Part shown: positions 6,941 to 14,117 of the stretch, in pieces
Position numbering within the stretch: position 1 is the first letter of the stretch
Layout of the letters: each line of letters starts with the position of its first letter
DNA from: JAQBDA01 sp041301185
Lineage (GTDB): Bacteria; Chloroflexota; Anaerolineae; Anaerolineales; UBA4823
Assembly: GCA_041301185.1 (NCBI GenBank)
Contig: JBFYSV010000153.1
Coordinates: forward strand, 1 to 26,168
DNA length: 26,168 nucleotides
Reading direction: 5' to 3'
The notes under the pieces: model-generated
The model's database searches: none
What the model saw: the letters and a program-made list of their open reading frames with translations, nothing else
What the model was told of the DNA's origin: nothing
Made by a program: the position numbers and the translations under genes

Positions 6941-8731
6941 CTAGTAAACGCGTTCCTTCGGCTCATATTGGGTTTTCACCACAGGTTTATAGCGCAGCTC
7001 TACCCCGCTCTCCCGCAGCCAGGCCAGGGTATGCTTCATCCAGTTGGCATCATCCCGCTTGGGAAAATCTTCCCGGGCATGTGCACCACGGCTCTCCTGA
7101 CGCGCCAGGGCAGATACCGTGGTCACCTCAGCCAGGTCGAGCAGGTTGCCCAACTCCCAGGTGTTGAGCAGATCGGTGTTGAAGATCTTCCCCCGGTCGC
7201 CCACCCGCACATGCTTGAAGCGCTCTTGGAGCTGGCGCACCTTCTCCAGCGCTTCTTGCATACCAGACTCGGTGCGGAACACGCTGACATGGTCCATCAT
7301 GATGCTCTTCATATCATTGGCGATATCGGTAGCCTTTTCACTGCCAGTATTGTTCAACAGAGCATCAAATTGCGTCCGGATAAAATCGGTAGCGTCGGCA
7401 GGCAGTGGCTGGAATGTCGCCTGGTTGGCGAATTCCGCCGCCCGCAGACCAGCGTGCTTTCCAAATACCAGTAGATCCAGCAGCGAGTTCGTACCCAGCC
7501 GGTTGGCGCCATGCACCGAGACACAGGCCGCCTCCCCGGCAGCATACAGCCCGGGCAGCACGCTGTTATCTTCGTCAACCACCACTTCGCCGTATTTGTT
7601 GGTCGGGATGCCACCCATGGCATAATGGGCAGTCGGCTGCACCGGCATGGGCTGAGCAATGGGATCGATCCCCAGGTAGGTGCGGCAGAAATCAATGATA
7701 TCCGGCAGCTTGCCCAGGATCTCCTCCGATGTGACCTCGTAAGGTGAGCCATCTGGGAATTTGCGCCCATCCAGGGCAGCATACTTATTCACCGTCTCCG
7801 GGCGCACATCCAGCAGCAGGTAGCGCTGGTTGTTGATGCCGCGGCCCTCGCGCATCTCCAGGTACATCGCCCGGCTGATGACATCCCGCGAAGCCAGGTC
7901 CTTCACATTGGGTGCGTAACGGGTCATGAAACGTTCGCCATCCTGGTTGATCAGTACACCGCCTTCACCGCGCACACCTTCTGTGATGAGGATACCGAGC
8001 TTGTAGATGCCGGTCGGGTGGAATTGGAAAAACTCCATATCTTCGGCAGGGATACCGCGCCGCAGGGTGATCGCAACCCCATCGCCGGTGTAAGCATACG
8101 CGTTCGAGGTGATCTCCCAGATGCGCCCATGCCCACCGGTGGCAAAGATTACCGATTTGGCATGGAAGGTGTGCAGCTCGCCGGTGGAGAGCTGCAGGGC
8201 AACTACCCCGGCTGAGGCTCCATTGGAGAGGATCAGGTCAACCACGTGGAATTCATCAAAAAAATTGACCCGGTTCTTGAGACATTGCTGGTACAGGGTC
8301 TGTAGGATCATGTGCCCAGTTCGGTCGGCTGCATAACAGGCGCGGTGCACAGGTTTTCCGGTTTGATTGTTGGTATGCCCACCGAAGGGTCTCTGGGCAA
8401 TTCGCCCGTCTTTCGTGCGCGAGAAGGGCAAGCCCATATGCTCCAGTTCGTAGACCGCCGGAACGGCCTCGCTACACATGAATTCAATCGCGTCCTGGTC
8501 TCCCAGGTAATCGCTGCCTTTTACTGTATCGTAGGTGTGCCACTCGGGATGGTCTTCTTCGATATTGCCCAACGCGGCACCCACACCACCCTGGGCAGCG
8601 CCGGTATGCGAGCGGGTGGGATATAGCTTGCTCAATACAGCGGTGTGGGCTGTCCGAGAGGCGTACAAGGCTGCCATCAGCCCTGCACCGCCTGCCCCAA
8701 CTACGATGACGTCAAATTGGTGCGAGTTCAT
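6941..8731 (-). CDS. sdhA: Succinate dehydrogenase / fumarate reductase flavoprotein subunit
   Basis: The 596-residue flavoprotein oxidises succinate to fumarate (or the reverse). The N-terminal dinucleotide fold reads VVGAGGAGL (10-18), and His42 in RSHTGAAQGG is the residue expected to bind FAD covalently (His45 in E. coli SdhA). Later motifs are HRACYAADRTGH, QFHPTGI, a GERFM stretch followed by KDLASRDVISRA with the active-site Arg, HYAMGGI, and GANRLGTNSLLDLLVFG near the second FAD site. The C-terminal helical region ends with RYKPVVKTQYEPKERVY, typical of the family. AGGAG precedes the ATG. It is the third gene of sdhCDAB, 78 bases after sdhD. Confidence 0.98.
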   Translation of the reverse strand: MNSHQFDVIVVGAGGAGLMAALYASRTAHTAVLSKLYPTRSHTGAAQGGVGAALGNIEEDHPEWHTYDTVKGSDYLGDQDAIEFMCSEAVPAVYELEHMGLPFSRTKDGRIAQRPFGGHTNNQTGKPVHRACYAADRTGHMILQTLYQQCLKNRVNFFDEFHVVDLILSNGASAGVVALQLSTGELHTFHAKSVIFATGGHGRIWEITSNAYAYTGDGVAITLRRGIPAEDMEFFQFHPTGIYKLGILITEGVRGEGGVLINQDGERFMTRYAPNVKDLASRDVISRAMYLEMREGRGINNQRYLLLDVRPETVNKYAALDGRKFPDGSPYEVTSEEILGKLPDIIDFCRTYLGIDPIAQPMPVQPTAHYAMGGIPTNKYGEVVVDEDNSVLPGLYAAGEAACVSVHGANRLGTNSLLDLLVFGKHAGLRAAEFANQATFQPLPADATDFIRTQFDALLNNTGSEKATDIANDMKSIMMDHVSVFRTESGMQEALEKVRQLQERFKHVRVGDRGKIFNTDLLNTWELGNLLDLAEVTTVSALARQESRGAHAREDFPKRDDANWMKHTLAWLRESGVELRYKPVVKTQYEPKERVY

Positions 8732-8809
8732 GCGGTCACTCCTCTTGCCTCCTCAGAAGTCTGCTCATTATAACCGGGAAAAAGAACGCCCTCTTTTAAC
8801 CTGCACCAA

Positions 8810-9229
8810 TCAGGATGCCAGGATAACATAGATTGCCACGATCAGTAAAAACAGCCACAGCAAAAAAATCAGTCCGCGCAGGAACGGTCGCCAGATGGAT
8901 TGCCCGGTGTAATCTTCAATCACCACTCGCAGCCCGTTGAATCCATGAGTTATGCCCAAAAACACGATCAACATCTGCATGATCTGCCAGAATGCGGTTG
9001 CCCATCCCAGGGTGACATCCGGGATCTCGCTATTTATGACATGGTTCGGATTGGGGAAGAAGGTCCAGCGTACCAGGGTCCCCAGATCCATCTGGGTGCG
9101 AGCACCCATAATAAAAGCCCCGCTGATGCCGATCAGCGCCAGCAGGATCATCCCCAGCCCAGACAGGCGAGTAAAGATCCACATGGCGTATTCCAACGAG
9201 AAACCGGGTCGGATCGTGCGCTCTTGCAT
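8810..9229 (-). CDS. sdhD: Succinate dehydrogenase membrane anchor subunit
   Basis: The 139-residue protein has three predicted membrane helices (about 18-43, 75-100 and 113-138) and a conserved THGFNGLR motif with His95, the position that ligates haem b in Sdh anchor subunits. Together with the neighbouring anchor it binds quinone and holds SdhAB to the membrane. GGGAGG stands six bases before the ATG. It sits between sdhC and sdhA in the usual order. Assigning SdhD rather than SdhC is by position and by similarity to the second anchor; sequence conservation is too low for certainty. Confidence 0.88.
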   Translation of the reverse strand: MQERTIRPGFSLEYAMWIFTRLSGLGMILLALIGISGAFIMGARTQMDLGTLVRWTFFPNPNHVINSEIPDVTLGWATAFWQIMQMLIVFLGITHGFNGLRVVIEDYTGQSIWRPFLRGLIFLLWLFLLIVAIYVILAS

Positions 9230-9253
9230 GACTGCCTCCCAATTATCTATTGT

Positions 9254-9643
9254 CTATCCACCGCTCAGACCGCGTTGAATCAAAAAATACACGGTCATCC
9301 CGTAGACAGGCACAAATACAAACCATTGCAACCACAGGAGCTCCCGCTGGTACATTTGCACCTGCGGCCAGAGATCCTGGATGGCAATCCGCAAGCCGTT
9401 CAAGGCATGAAAGATCACAAAGAACGTGATCACGATCTGAAAAGCCCAGGATTCGTAGATGATATTAATGCTTGTCGCCAGATCGCTACCGGTTTGTTGC
9501 ATAAAGAACGAGGCGATGACGTGAAAGCCGACAAAGATCAAAATACCCAGCCCGGTGATGCGGTGCAAGATCCAGGCAAGCATCGGACCGCCGCCTTGAT
9601 ACTTCAACCCCTGTACCAGACCGACTCTACGATTTAGACCCAT
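9254..9643 (-). CDS. sdhC: Succinate dehydrogenase cytochrome b subunit
   Basis: This is the first gene of sdhCDAB. The 129-residue product has three membrane helices and the SdhC motif LHRITG (His27), a second His at 41 in GFHVIA, and FHALNGLR (His79), the likely haem b ligand. I start it at the ATG 9643, where GGAGG lies four bases upstream; an in-frame ATG at 9706 would add 21 residues not typical of SdhC. Two short anchors, each with an H-x3-G-x-R haem motif, differ from the single long anchor of type B enzymes. Whether one or two haems bind is not decidable here. The operon starts in the region shared with qcrA. Confidence 0.9.
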   Translation of the reverse strand: MGLNRRVGLVQGLKYQGGGPMLAWILHRITGLGILIFVGFHVIASFFMQQTGSDLATSINIIYESWAFQIVITFFVIFHALNGLRIAIQDLWPQVQMYQRELLWLQWFVFVPVYGMTVYFLIQRGLSGG

Positions 9644-9982
9644 GGCGCCTCCTCTGGTTATCTTCTTGTGAACCTGCGCAGTCGGTGAAAAGTGAGAGGG
9701 ACTCACCGCAACCGCATAAGCAATTATATTATGGGGAAACCTTCCAATTATTCCATTTTAGTTTCTAAATGGAAAAGTGACAATAATCATACTTTATTGG
9801 TTTCAGATATCCTTATAATCAACTTTGTTTTTCATCTAAAATAGGGCGGGTGCAGTTGGGATGTAAATCGCCGATACATTCTCAACTCTCCACCTTTTCG
9901 TATCAATTCTGAATGGCAGCCACATCCTGTGGTATCCTGGCTTTTCAGGTAAAATTTAAGCAATCTGTCAGGAGGAAATTGC
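9644..9982. promoter_or_regulatory. Divergent sdhC / qcrA control region
   Basis: These 339 bases separate two divergent respiratory operons and hold both promoters. The centre is AT-rich. An imperfect inverted repeat at 9751-9774 (TTCCATTTTAG, three bases, CTAAATGGAA; one extra T on the left) is a candidate operator. TATAAT-like boxes occur on the minus strand near 9723-9728 and on the plus strand near 9813-9818, neither with a convincing -35. AGGAGG at 9971-9976 is the ribosome site of qcrA. No gene is visible here. Confidence 0.5.
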
Positions 9983-10468
9983 ATGGCTGAACCGAACAGG
10001 CTGGAACGCAGGGATTTTGTTAAAGTCGTTGTGGCTGTTCTTGGATCCATTATGGGCGCCATAATTGTGCTTCCGGGAATTGGGTATCTCCTATCGCCAG
10101 CAATGTCTGTTCAAAAGAAGGAAGCCTGGATCCCTCTCGGGCCGCTGGAAAACTATCCGATTGGTGTACCGACCCTATTCAGCTTCACCCAGACGACGGT
10201 CAATGGGTGGGAGAAGACCATTAATAGCCACGGTGTCTATGTGATCCGCTTCGATGAAATTAATTATACAGTGCTATCGAATATGTGCACACATCTGAGC
10301 TGCCGGGTGACATGGCAAGAAGACCTGAGCGAGTACATTTGTCCGTGCCACGATGGTCATTTCGACATTGAGGGACAGGTCACCTTTGGACCCCCGCCTG
10401 CGCCGTTGGAAGAATTCGAAACCAAGATCGAAGACGGCAATTTGTTTATCTTCTTTGCGGAAGGATGA
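9983..10468 (+). CDS. qcrA: Menaquinol:cytochrome c reductase Rieske iron-sulfur subunit
   Basis: The 161-residue Rieske protein takes the first electron from quinol on the outer side of the membrane. The N-terminus has a Tat-like RRDFVK (9-14) followed by one membrane anchor (about 14-38). Cluster ligands are Cys102 and His104 in CTHLSC and Cys120 and His123 in CPCHDG; Cys107 and Cys122 can form the stabilising disulfide. The CPCHDG box ends in Asp-Gly where many bc1 proteins have Gly-Ser. AGGAGG is seven bases before the ATG, and the stop overlaps the next start (ATGA). Gene order Rieske, cytochrome b6, subunit IV fused to cytochrome c follows the Bacillus qcrABC type. Confidence 0.95.
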   Translation: MAEPNRLERRDFVKVVVAVLGSIMGAIIVLPGIGYLLSPAMSVQKKEAWIPLGPLENYPIGVPTLFSFTQTTVNGWEKTINSHGVYVIRFDEINYTVLSNMCTHLSCRVTWQEDLSEYICPCHDGHFDIEGQVTFGPPPAPLEEFETKIEDGNLFIFFAEG

Positions 10469-11145
10469 GCATGGCTGAAAAGGTATTTACCTGGCTGGAT
10501 GAACGACTTGGCCTGACAACCATCTACAATACTGTATTAGATCGCAAGGTACCCAAAGTTAATTGGTGGTATACCCTGGGGAGCGCATCCCTCTTCCTGT
10601 TTGTGATCCAGGCAGTCACCGGTATATTCCTGACTGTCTACTATGTGCCATCCCCAGACCATGCTTACGACAGCGTCCAGTACATCATGAATGAGGTCGC
10701 CTTCGGCTGGTTGATCCGAGGCATCCATCATTGGGGAGCCAGCTTGATGGTGCTCTTTGTGTTTATCCACATGCTGCGCACCTTCTACTTTGCGGCTTAC
10801 AAATACCCCCGCGAGATCACCTGGCTGACCGGCGTCTTCTTGCTCCTGGCAACCATTGGGATGGGCTTCACCGGTTATCTTTTGCCCTGGAACCAGCGCG
10901 CTTACTGGGCAACCACGGTGGGCACCGAAATTCCCGGCACGGCCCCCTTGATCGGAGATTTTATCATCCGCATCTTGCGCGGCGGCACAGACCTGAGCGC
11001 AGTGACACTGGCGCGTTTTTTCTCGGTGCATATCTGGTTTCTGCCTGCCATCATCCTGCTTCTAATCGGCATTCACATGTACCTGGTCATCCGCATCGGG
11101 ATCAGCTCTGTTCCCCATAAAGAAGATAATCCCAAGGAAGGCTGA
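10465..11145 (+). CDS. qcrB: Menaquinol:cytochrome c reductase cytochrome b6-type subunit
   Basis: The 226-residue, four-helix cytochrome b core holds two b haems and the quinol sites. The ligand pairs have b6 spacing: His88 and His102 (14 apart) on one helix, His189 and His204 (15 apart) on the other. Other conserved parts are GYLLPWNQRAYWAT after helix three and the split at helix four, with helices five to seven encoded by qcrC. The residue aligned with the b6/QcrB cysteine that binds haem c_n covalently (Cys35 in b6, in FYCLGG) is Thr37 here (WYTLGS), so that extra haem is probably absent or non-covalent. The start overlaps the qcrA stop; ATG at 10471 is an alternative. Confidence 0.95.
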   Translation: MSMAEKVFTWLDERLGLTTIYNTVLDRKVPKVNWWYTLGSASLFLFVIQAVTGIFLTVYYVPSPDHAYDSVQYIMNEVAFGWLIRGIHHWGASLMVLFVFIHMLRTFYFAAYKYPREITWLTGVFLLLATIGMGFTGYLLPWNQRAYWATTVGTEIPGTAPLIGDFIIRILRGGTDLSAVTLARFFSVHIWFLPAIILLLIGIHMYLVIRIGISSVPHKEDNPKEG

Positions 11146-11146
11146 T

Positions 11147-12352
11147 TTGAACGAGGACCAAAAGAAAGAATACCTGGAAAAATATAAAGAAGAGAAAGCA
11201 AAAGGGGTAAAGTTCTACCCGGATATCATCTATAAAGACTTATTGGTATCCTTTGCCATCTTCTTGCTGCTGGTAGGTCTGGCGATCTTTATCGGGGTGG
11301 CAAACGAACCGCCGGCTGATCCCAGCGATAGCGCCTATATCCCCCGCCCAGAGTGGTACTTCCTGTTCCTATTTGAGATGTTAAAATATTTCCCCGGGCA
11401 GATCGAATGGATCGGCACGGTGATCCTGCCAACAATAGCCATCCTGGCCTTATTTCTGCTCCCCTTTTACGACCGCAGCCCGTTTCGCCATTGGAGCAAG
11501 CGCAAGTTTGGGGTAACCGTGATGAGCTTGATCGTGGTGGGCATGGTAGCATTAACCATCATGGCAGCAGTGACCACTCCCCCGCAGGAGGAGGTCGATG
11601 TCGCCACCACCTTACCCGATAAAATCCTCCTGGGACAAGACCTGTACTCAATCCATTGTGTGGAATGCCACGGCGCCGAGGGTGAGGGCGGCGAGATCAA
11701 AGGCGTGGAAGGCCTGGAGGGGGTTGTGCTAAATCCGATCAACAGCTCGGACCAGATGTACACCCGCAGTGACGAGACCTTATTCCAGGTGATTGATTAC
11801 GGTCAACCCGATCTCGGGATGCCGCCGTTCGGGAAAGGATATGGCGGAGAGCTTTCTCGGGGCGATATGGATGCAGTGGTCACCTTTATGCGCTATACCT
11901 GGGATGACCGCGCTGAGCTGCCCGCTGAAGTGGAGCAGGCAGGCGCCATCCCAGAGCTGGGTCCAGAAGAGATCCCTTCCTATGAAGTCCATATCGCGCC
12001 TATTGAAAAGCGCTACTGTGTCTCCTGTCACCGCCCAGGCAAGAAGAACAACAACTACCTGATGGGAGACTATGAGCAAACCATGCAATCCGGCGATAAC
12101 GCGCCAAATATCATCCCCGGCGACCTGAATAGCAACTTGATCCGCATGATCAACCGGGAAGAGATTGAAGCTGGCGGCCCTATGCCGCCGACCAAAGCAC
12201 TCAAGCCAGAACTAATTGAAATTTTCGAGCGCTGGGTGGCGGGTGGTGCTCCTAACACTGCAACAGATGCTGCTGCGCTCTCACCCTCGCCAGCCCCCGC
12301 AGAAACAACCCTCCCGGCAATCCCCGAGGAGACTATCCAGGCAACACCGTAG
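11147..12352 (+). CDS. qcrC: Cytochrome bc complex subunit IV fused to two c-type cytochrome domains
   Basis: The 401-residue protein joins a three-helix subunit IV (helices about 32-51, 87-108, 122-144; quinol-site PEWY at 68-71) to an outer electron-carrying part. The first haem site is CVECH (171-175) with Met225 in LGMPPFG as a likely sixth ligand. A second site is CVSCH (291-295) in a domain with PGD and GPMPP (Met346) and a WVAGGAP ending that resembles planctomycete-type (PSCyt1) cytochrome domains. A Pro/Ala/Thr tail ends the protein. Bacillus QcrC has the same fusion but one haem c. No ATG lies near the start; TTG at 11147 with AAGGAAGG upstream, two bases after qcrB, is the best choice. 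A terminator follows about 100 bases later. Confidence 0.93.
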   Translation: MNEDQKKEYLEKYKEEKAKGVKFYPDIIYKDLLVSFAIFLLLVGLAIFIGVANEPPADPSDSAYIPRPEWYFLFLFEMLKYFPGQIEWIGTVILPTIAILALFLLPFYDRSPFRHWSKRKFGVTVMSLIVVGMVALTIMAAVTTPPQEEVDVATTLPDKILLGQDLYSIHCVECHGAEGEGGEIKGVEGLEGVVLNPINSSDQMYTRSDETLFQVIDYGQPDLGMPPFGKGYGGELSRGDMDAVVTFMRYTWDDRAELPAEVEQAGAIPELGPEEIPSYEVHIAPIEKRYCVSCHRPGKKNNNYLMGDYEQTMQSGDNAPNIIPGDLNSNLIRMINREEIEAGGPMPPTKALKPELIEIFERWVAGGAPNTATDAAALSPSPAPAETTLPAIPEETIQATP

Positions 12353-12647
12353 AACACTCCACAACACCATTGCTCCATCGCTGTTCCATTGTGGCCACAT
12401 CGCCGCCAACTAAGCAGCTACATCGCAGACAGCCCGGATACTCTCTTCGGATTGCAAAGGACCCCCATCACGGGGGTTCTTTCTTTTGGGAAATCCAAAG
12501 AACAGGGCAGGAAATTCGGGCAAATTCCGACCTCCAACGATAATAAATCAGATATAATTAGGGCGATTTATCTGCCGGGGCTAATTGCAGACACTCACCT
12601 TTCCGGTATTAAAAGATCAAGCCGTTTTCGTTTGTAAGGAGGTTAAT
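12353..12647. other. Intergenic stretch after qcrC
   Basis: It contains the qcr terminator near 12456-12487. Further on there is a TATAAT (12553-12558) about 90 bases before the oxidoreductase start, but no acceptable -35 at the right distance. AAGGAGG at 12636-12642 is the ribosome site of the next gene. No small gene or structured RNA is evident. Confidence 0.5.
12456..12487 (+). terminator. Rho-independent terminator of qcrABC
   Basis: The hairpin is AAGGACCCCC, loop ATCAC, GGGGGTTCTTT, with five G-C pairs in the core, flanking A-T and G-T pairs, and a following TTCTTTT. It lies about 104 bases after the qcrC stop. Confidence 0.8.
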
Positions 12648-14117
12648 ATGCACCATTTTGACATGATCGTCGTTGGCGGTGGCCCGGCTGGGGTAACCGC
12701 TGCCTTAAGGGCAAGCGAGCTGGGATCCAGCGTCGCCCTGGTCGAGCGCTGGCGAATGGGCGGCACCTGTACCAACGATGGCTGTGTCCCCACCCGGGTA
12801 TTGGCTCATGCGGCCCGCCTGGCTCGTGATTCGCGCCAGTTTTCAGATTATGGGCTAATGGGTGAACCTCCCCGCGTCGATTTCACCGCGGTGATGGCGC
12901 GCACTCAAAGGATGGTTTTTGGAATCCATGAGAAGAAACAGATTGAAGAAAACCTGCGCCAGGCGGGAATTACCGTCCTCTCTGGAGTTGGAGACGCTCA
13001 CTTTGTAGATGAGCACACTCTGGCACTCGCCAACGGCGATAGTCTGCGCGGTGAAAAGTTTATCCTGTGTGCTGGCGGGCACGCCCGACGCTTCCCCTTC
13101 CCCGGGAGCGAGCTCGCCCTCACGCACAGTGATGTCTGGTCATTGCGCCACCTGCCGAAATATATCGCAATCGTCGGTGGAGCAGCAACCGGATGCCAGC
13201 TGGCTTCGATCTTCGCCGACTTCGGATCTCAGGTGTATGTGCTGGAGAGGAGCGATCATATCCTCTCGCTTGAAGACGAAACCACCGCCTCGGTGATCCA
13301 AGACGTCTTCCAGCGGCGTGGCATCGATATCATCACCTCAATCGGTGGCGTGGAGCGCATTGACCGTAGAGAAGGCGGAGTGACCCTGGTTTACACCCAG
13401 GAGGAACAGCACCACAGCCTGGAGGTCGAAGCTGTTGTGCTGGCGGTGGGCTGGATAGGCAATGTGGAAACCCTGAACCTGGAGGCTGCCGGCGTAAAAG
13501 TTGAGCGCAATTATATCGTCGTTGATGATTACCTGGCCAGCTCAGCCCCCCATATCTTCGCCGCCGGCGATATCACCGGGCGGATGATGCTTGTCCAGAG
13601 CGGCAGCTATGATGGGCGGATCGCGGCCGAAAATGCCGTATTGGGAATCGGCCAACCTTACCAGCACCTGATCGTCCCCCACGGCGGGTTCACTGATCCC
13701 GAGTACGGCAGTGTCGGGATGACCGAGGCAAAAGCCAAGCAGGCAGGCATCGACTACTTGACTACGGTGGTGTATTACAAAGATCTCGACCGCGCCGTGA
13801 TCGATGGCCATACGGATGGCGTCTGCAAGCTGATTGTTTCCCAGGAGACCCATCGCATCCTGGGGGCTCACATCGTAGGCGAGCAAGCCCTAGAATCCAT
13901 CCAGCTTGTGGCGGCGGGCATGGCTGCCGATATGTGGGTGGAGCAGTTAGCTGAATTACAGCTGGCCTACCCAACTTACACAGCCGTTGTCGGGCTGGCA
14001 GCCCGCCGGATCATCCGCCAGCTTGGCGTTATGCCACTTACCCCTCAATGGCGGGCTCTCGGCAGGCCACATGCTGAATGGGAGCGCAGCCAGGCTACCA
14101 GCGAGAATGTCTTCTAA
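12648..14117 (+). CDS. Flavin-dependent pyridine nucleotide-disulfide oxidoreductase (class I, lacks His-Glu dyad)
   Basis: The 489-residue protein has the fold of lipoamide dehydrogenase, mercuric reductase and glutathione reductase: FAD site VVGGGPAG (8-15), redox-active pair Cys41/Cys46 in GGTCTNDGCVP, an NAD(P) fold at IAIVGGAATG, the second FAD motif FAAGD, and a C-terminal dimer domain. In lipoamide dehydrogenase the end carries HPT-x2-E, which activates the thiol of the partner subunit; here the matching stretch is AYPTYTAVV, with no His or Glu, so ordinary lipoamide dehydrogenase activity is unlikely. It has no N-terminal heavy-metal domain, no C-terminal vicinal cysteines and no merR neighbour, so mercuric reductase is not supported. 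AAGGAGG is five bases before the ATG. It overlaps the next gene by 11 bases. The substrate is unknown. Confidence 0.88.
   Translation: MHHFDMIVVGGGPAGVTAALRASELGSSVALVERWRMGGTCTNDGCVPTRVLAHAARLARDSRQFSDYGLMGEPPRVDFTAVMARTQRMVFGIHEKKQIEENLRQAGITVLSGVGDAHFVDEHTLALANGDSLRGEKFILCAGGHARRFPFPGSELALTHSDVWSLRHLPKYIAIVGGAATGCQLASIFADFGSQVYVLERSDHILSLEDETTASVIQDVFQRRGIDIITSIGGVERIDRREGGVTLVYTQEEQHHSLEVEAVVLAVGWIGNVETLNLEAAGVKVERNYIVVDDYLASSAPHIFAAGDITGRMMLVQSGSYDGRIAAENAVLGIGQPYQHLIVPHGGFTDPEYGSVGMTEAKAKQAGIDYLTTVVYYKDLDRAVIDGHTDGVCKLIVSQETHRILGAHIVGEQALESIQLVAAGMAADMWVEQLAELQLAYPTYTAVVGLAARRIIRQLGVMPLTPQWRALGRPHAEWERSQATSENVF

Noticed and set aside
8767..8772. TATAAT on the minus strand between sdhD and sdhA
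   Set aside because: No -35 at a suitable distance, and the gene lies within an operon; an internal promoter is not supported.
12648..14117. Mercuric reductase
   Set aside because: No heavy-metal domain, no C-terminal cysteine pair, and no mercury-resistance genes nearby.
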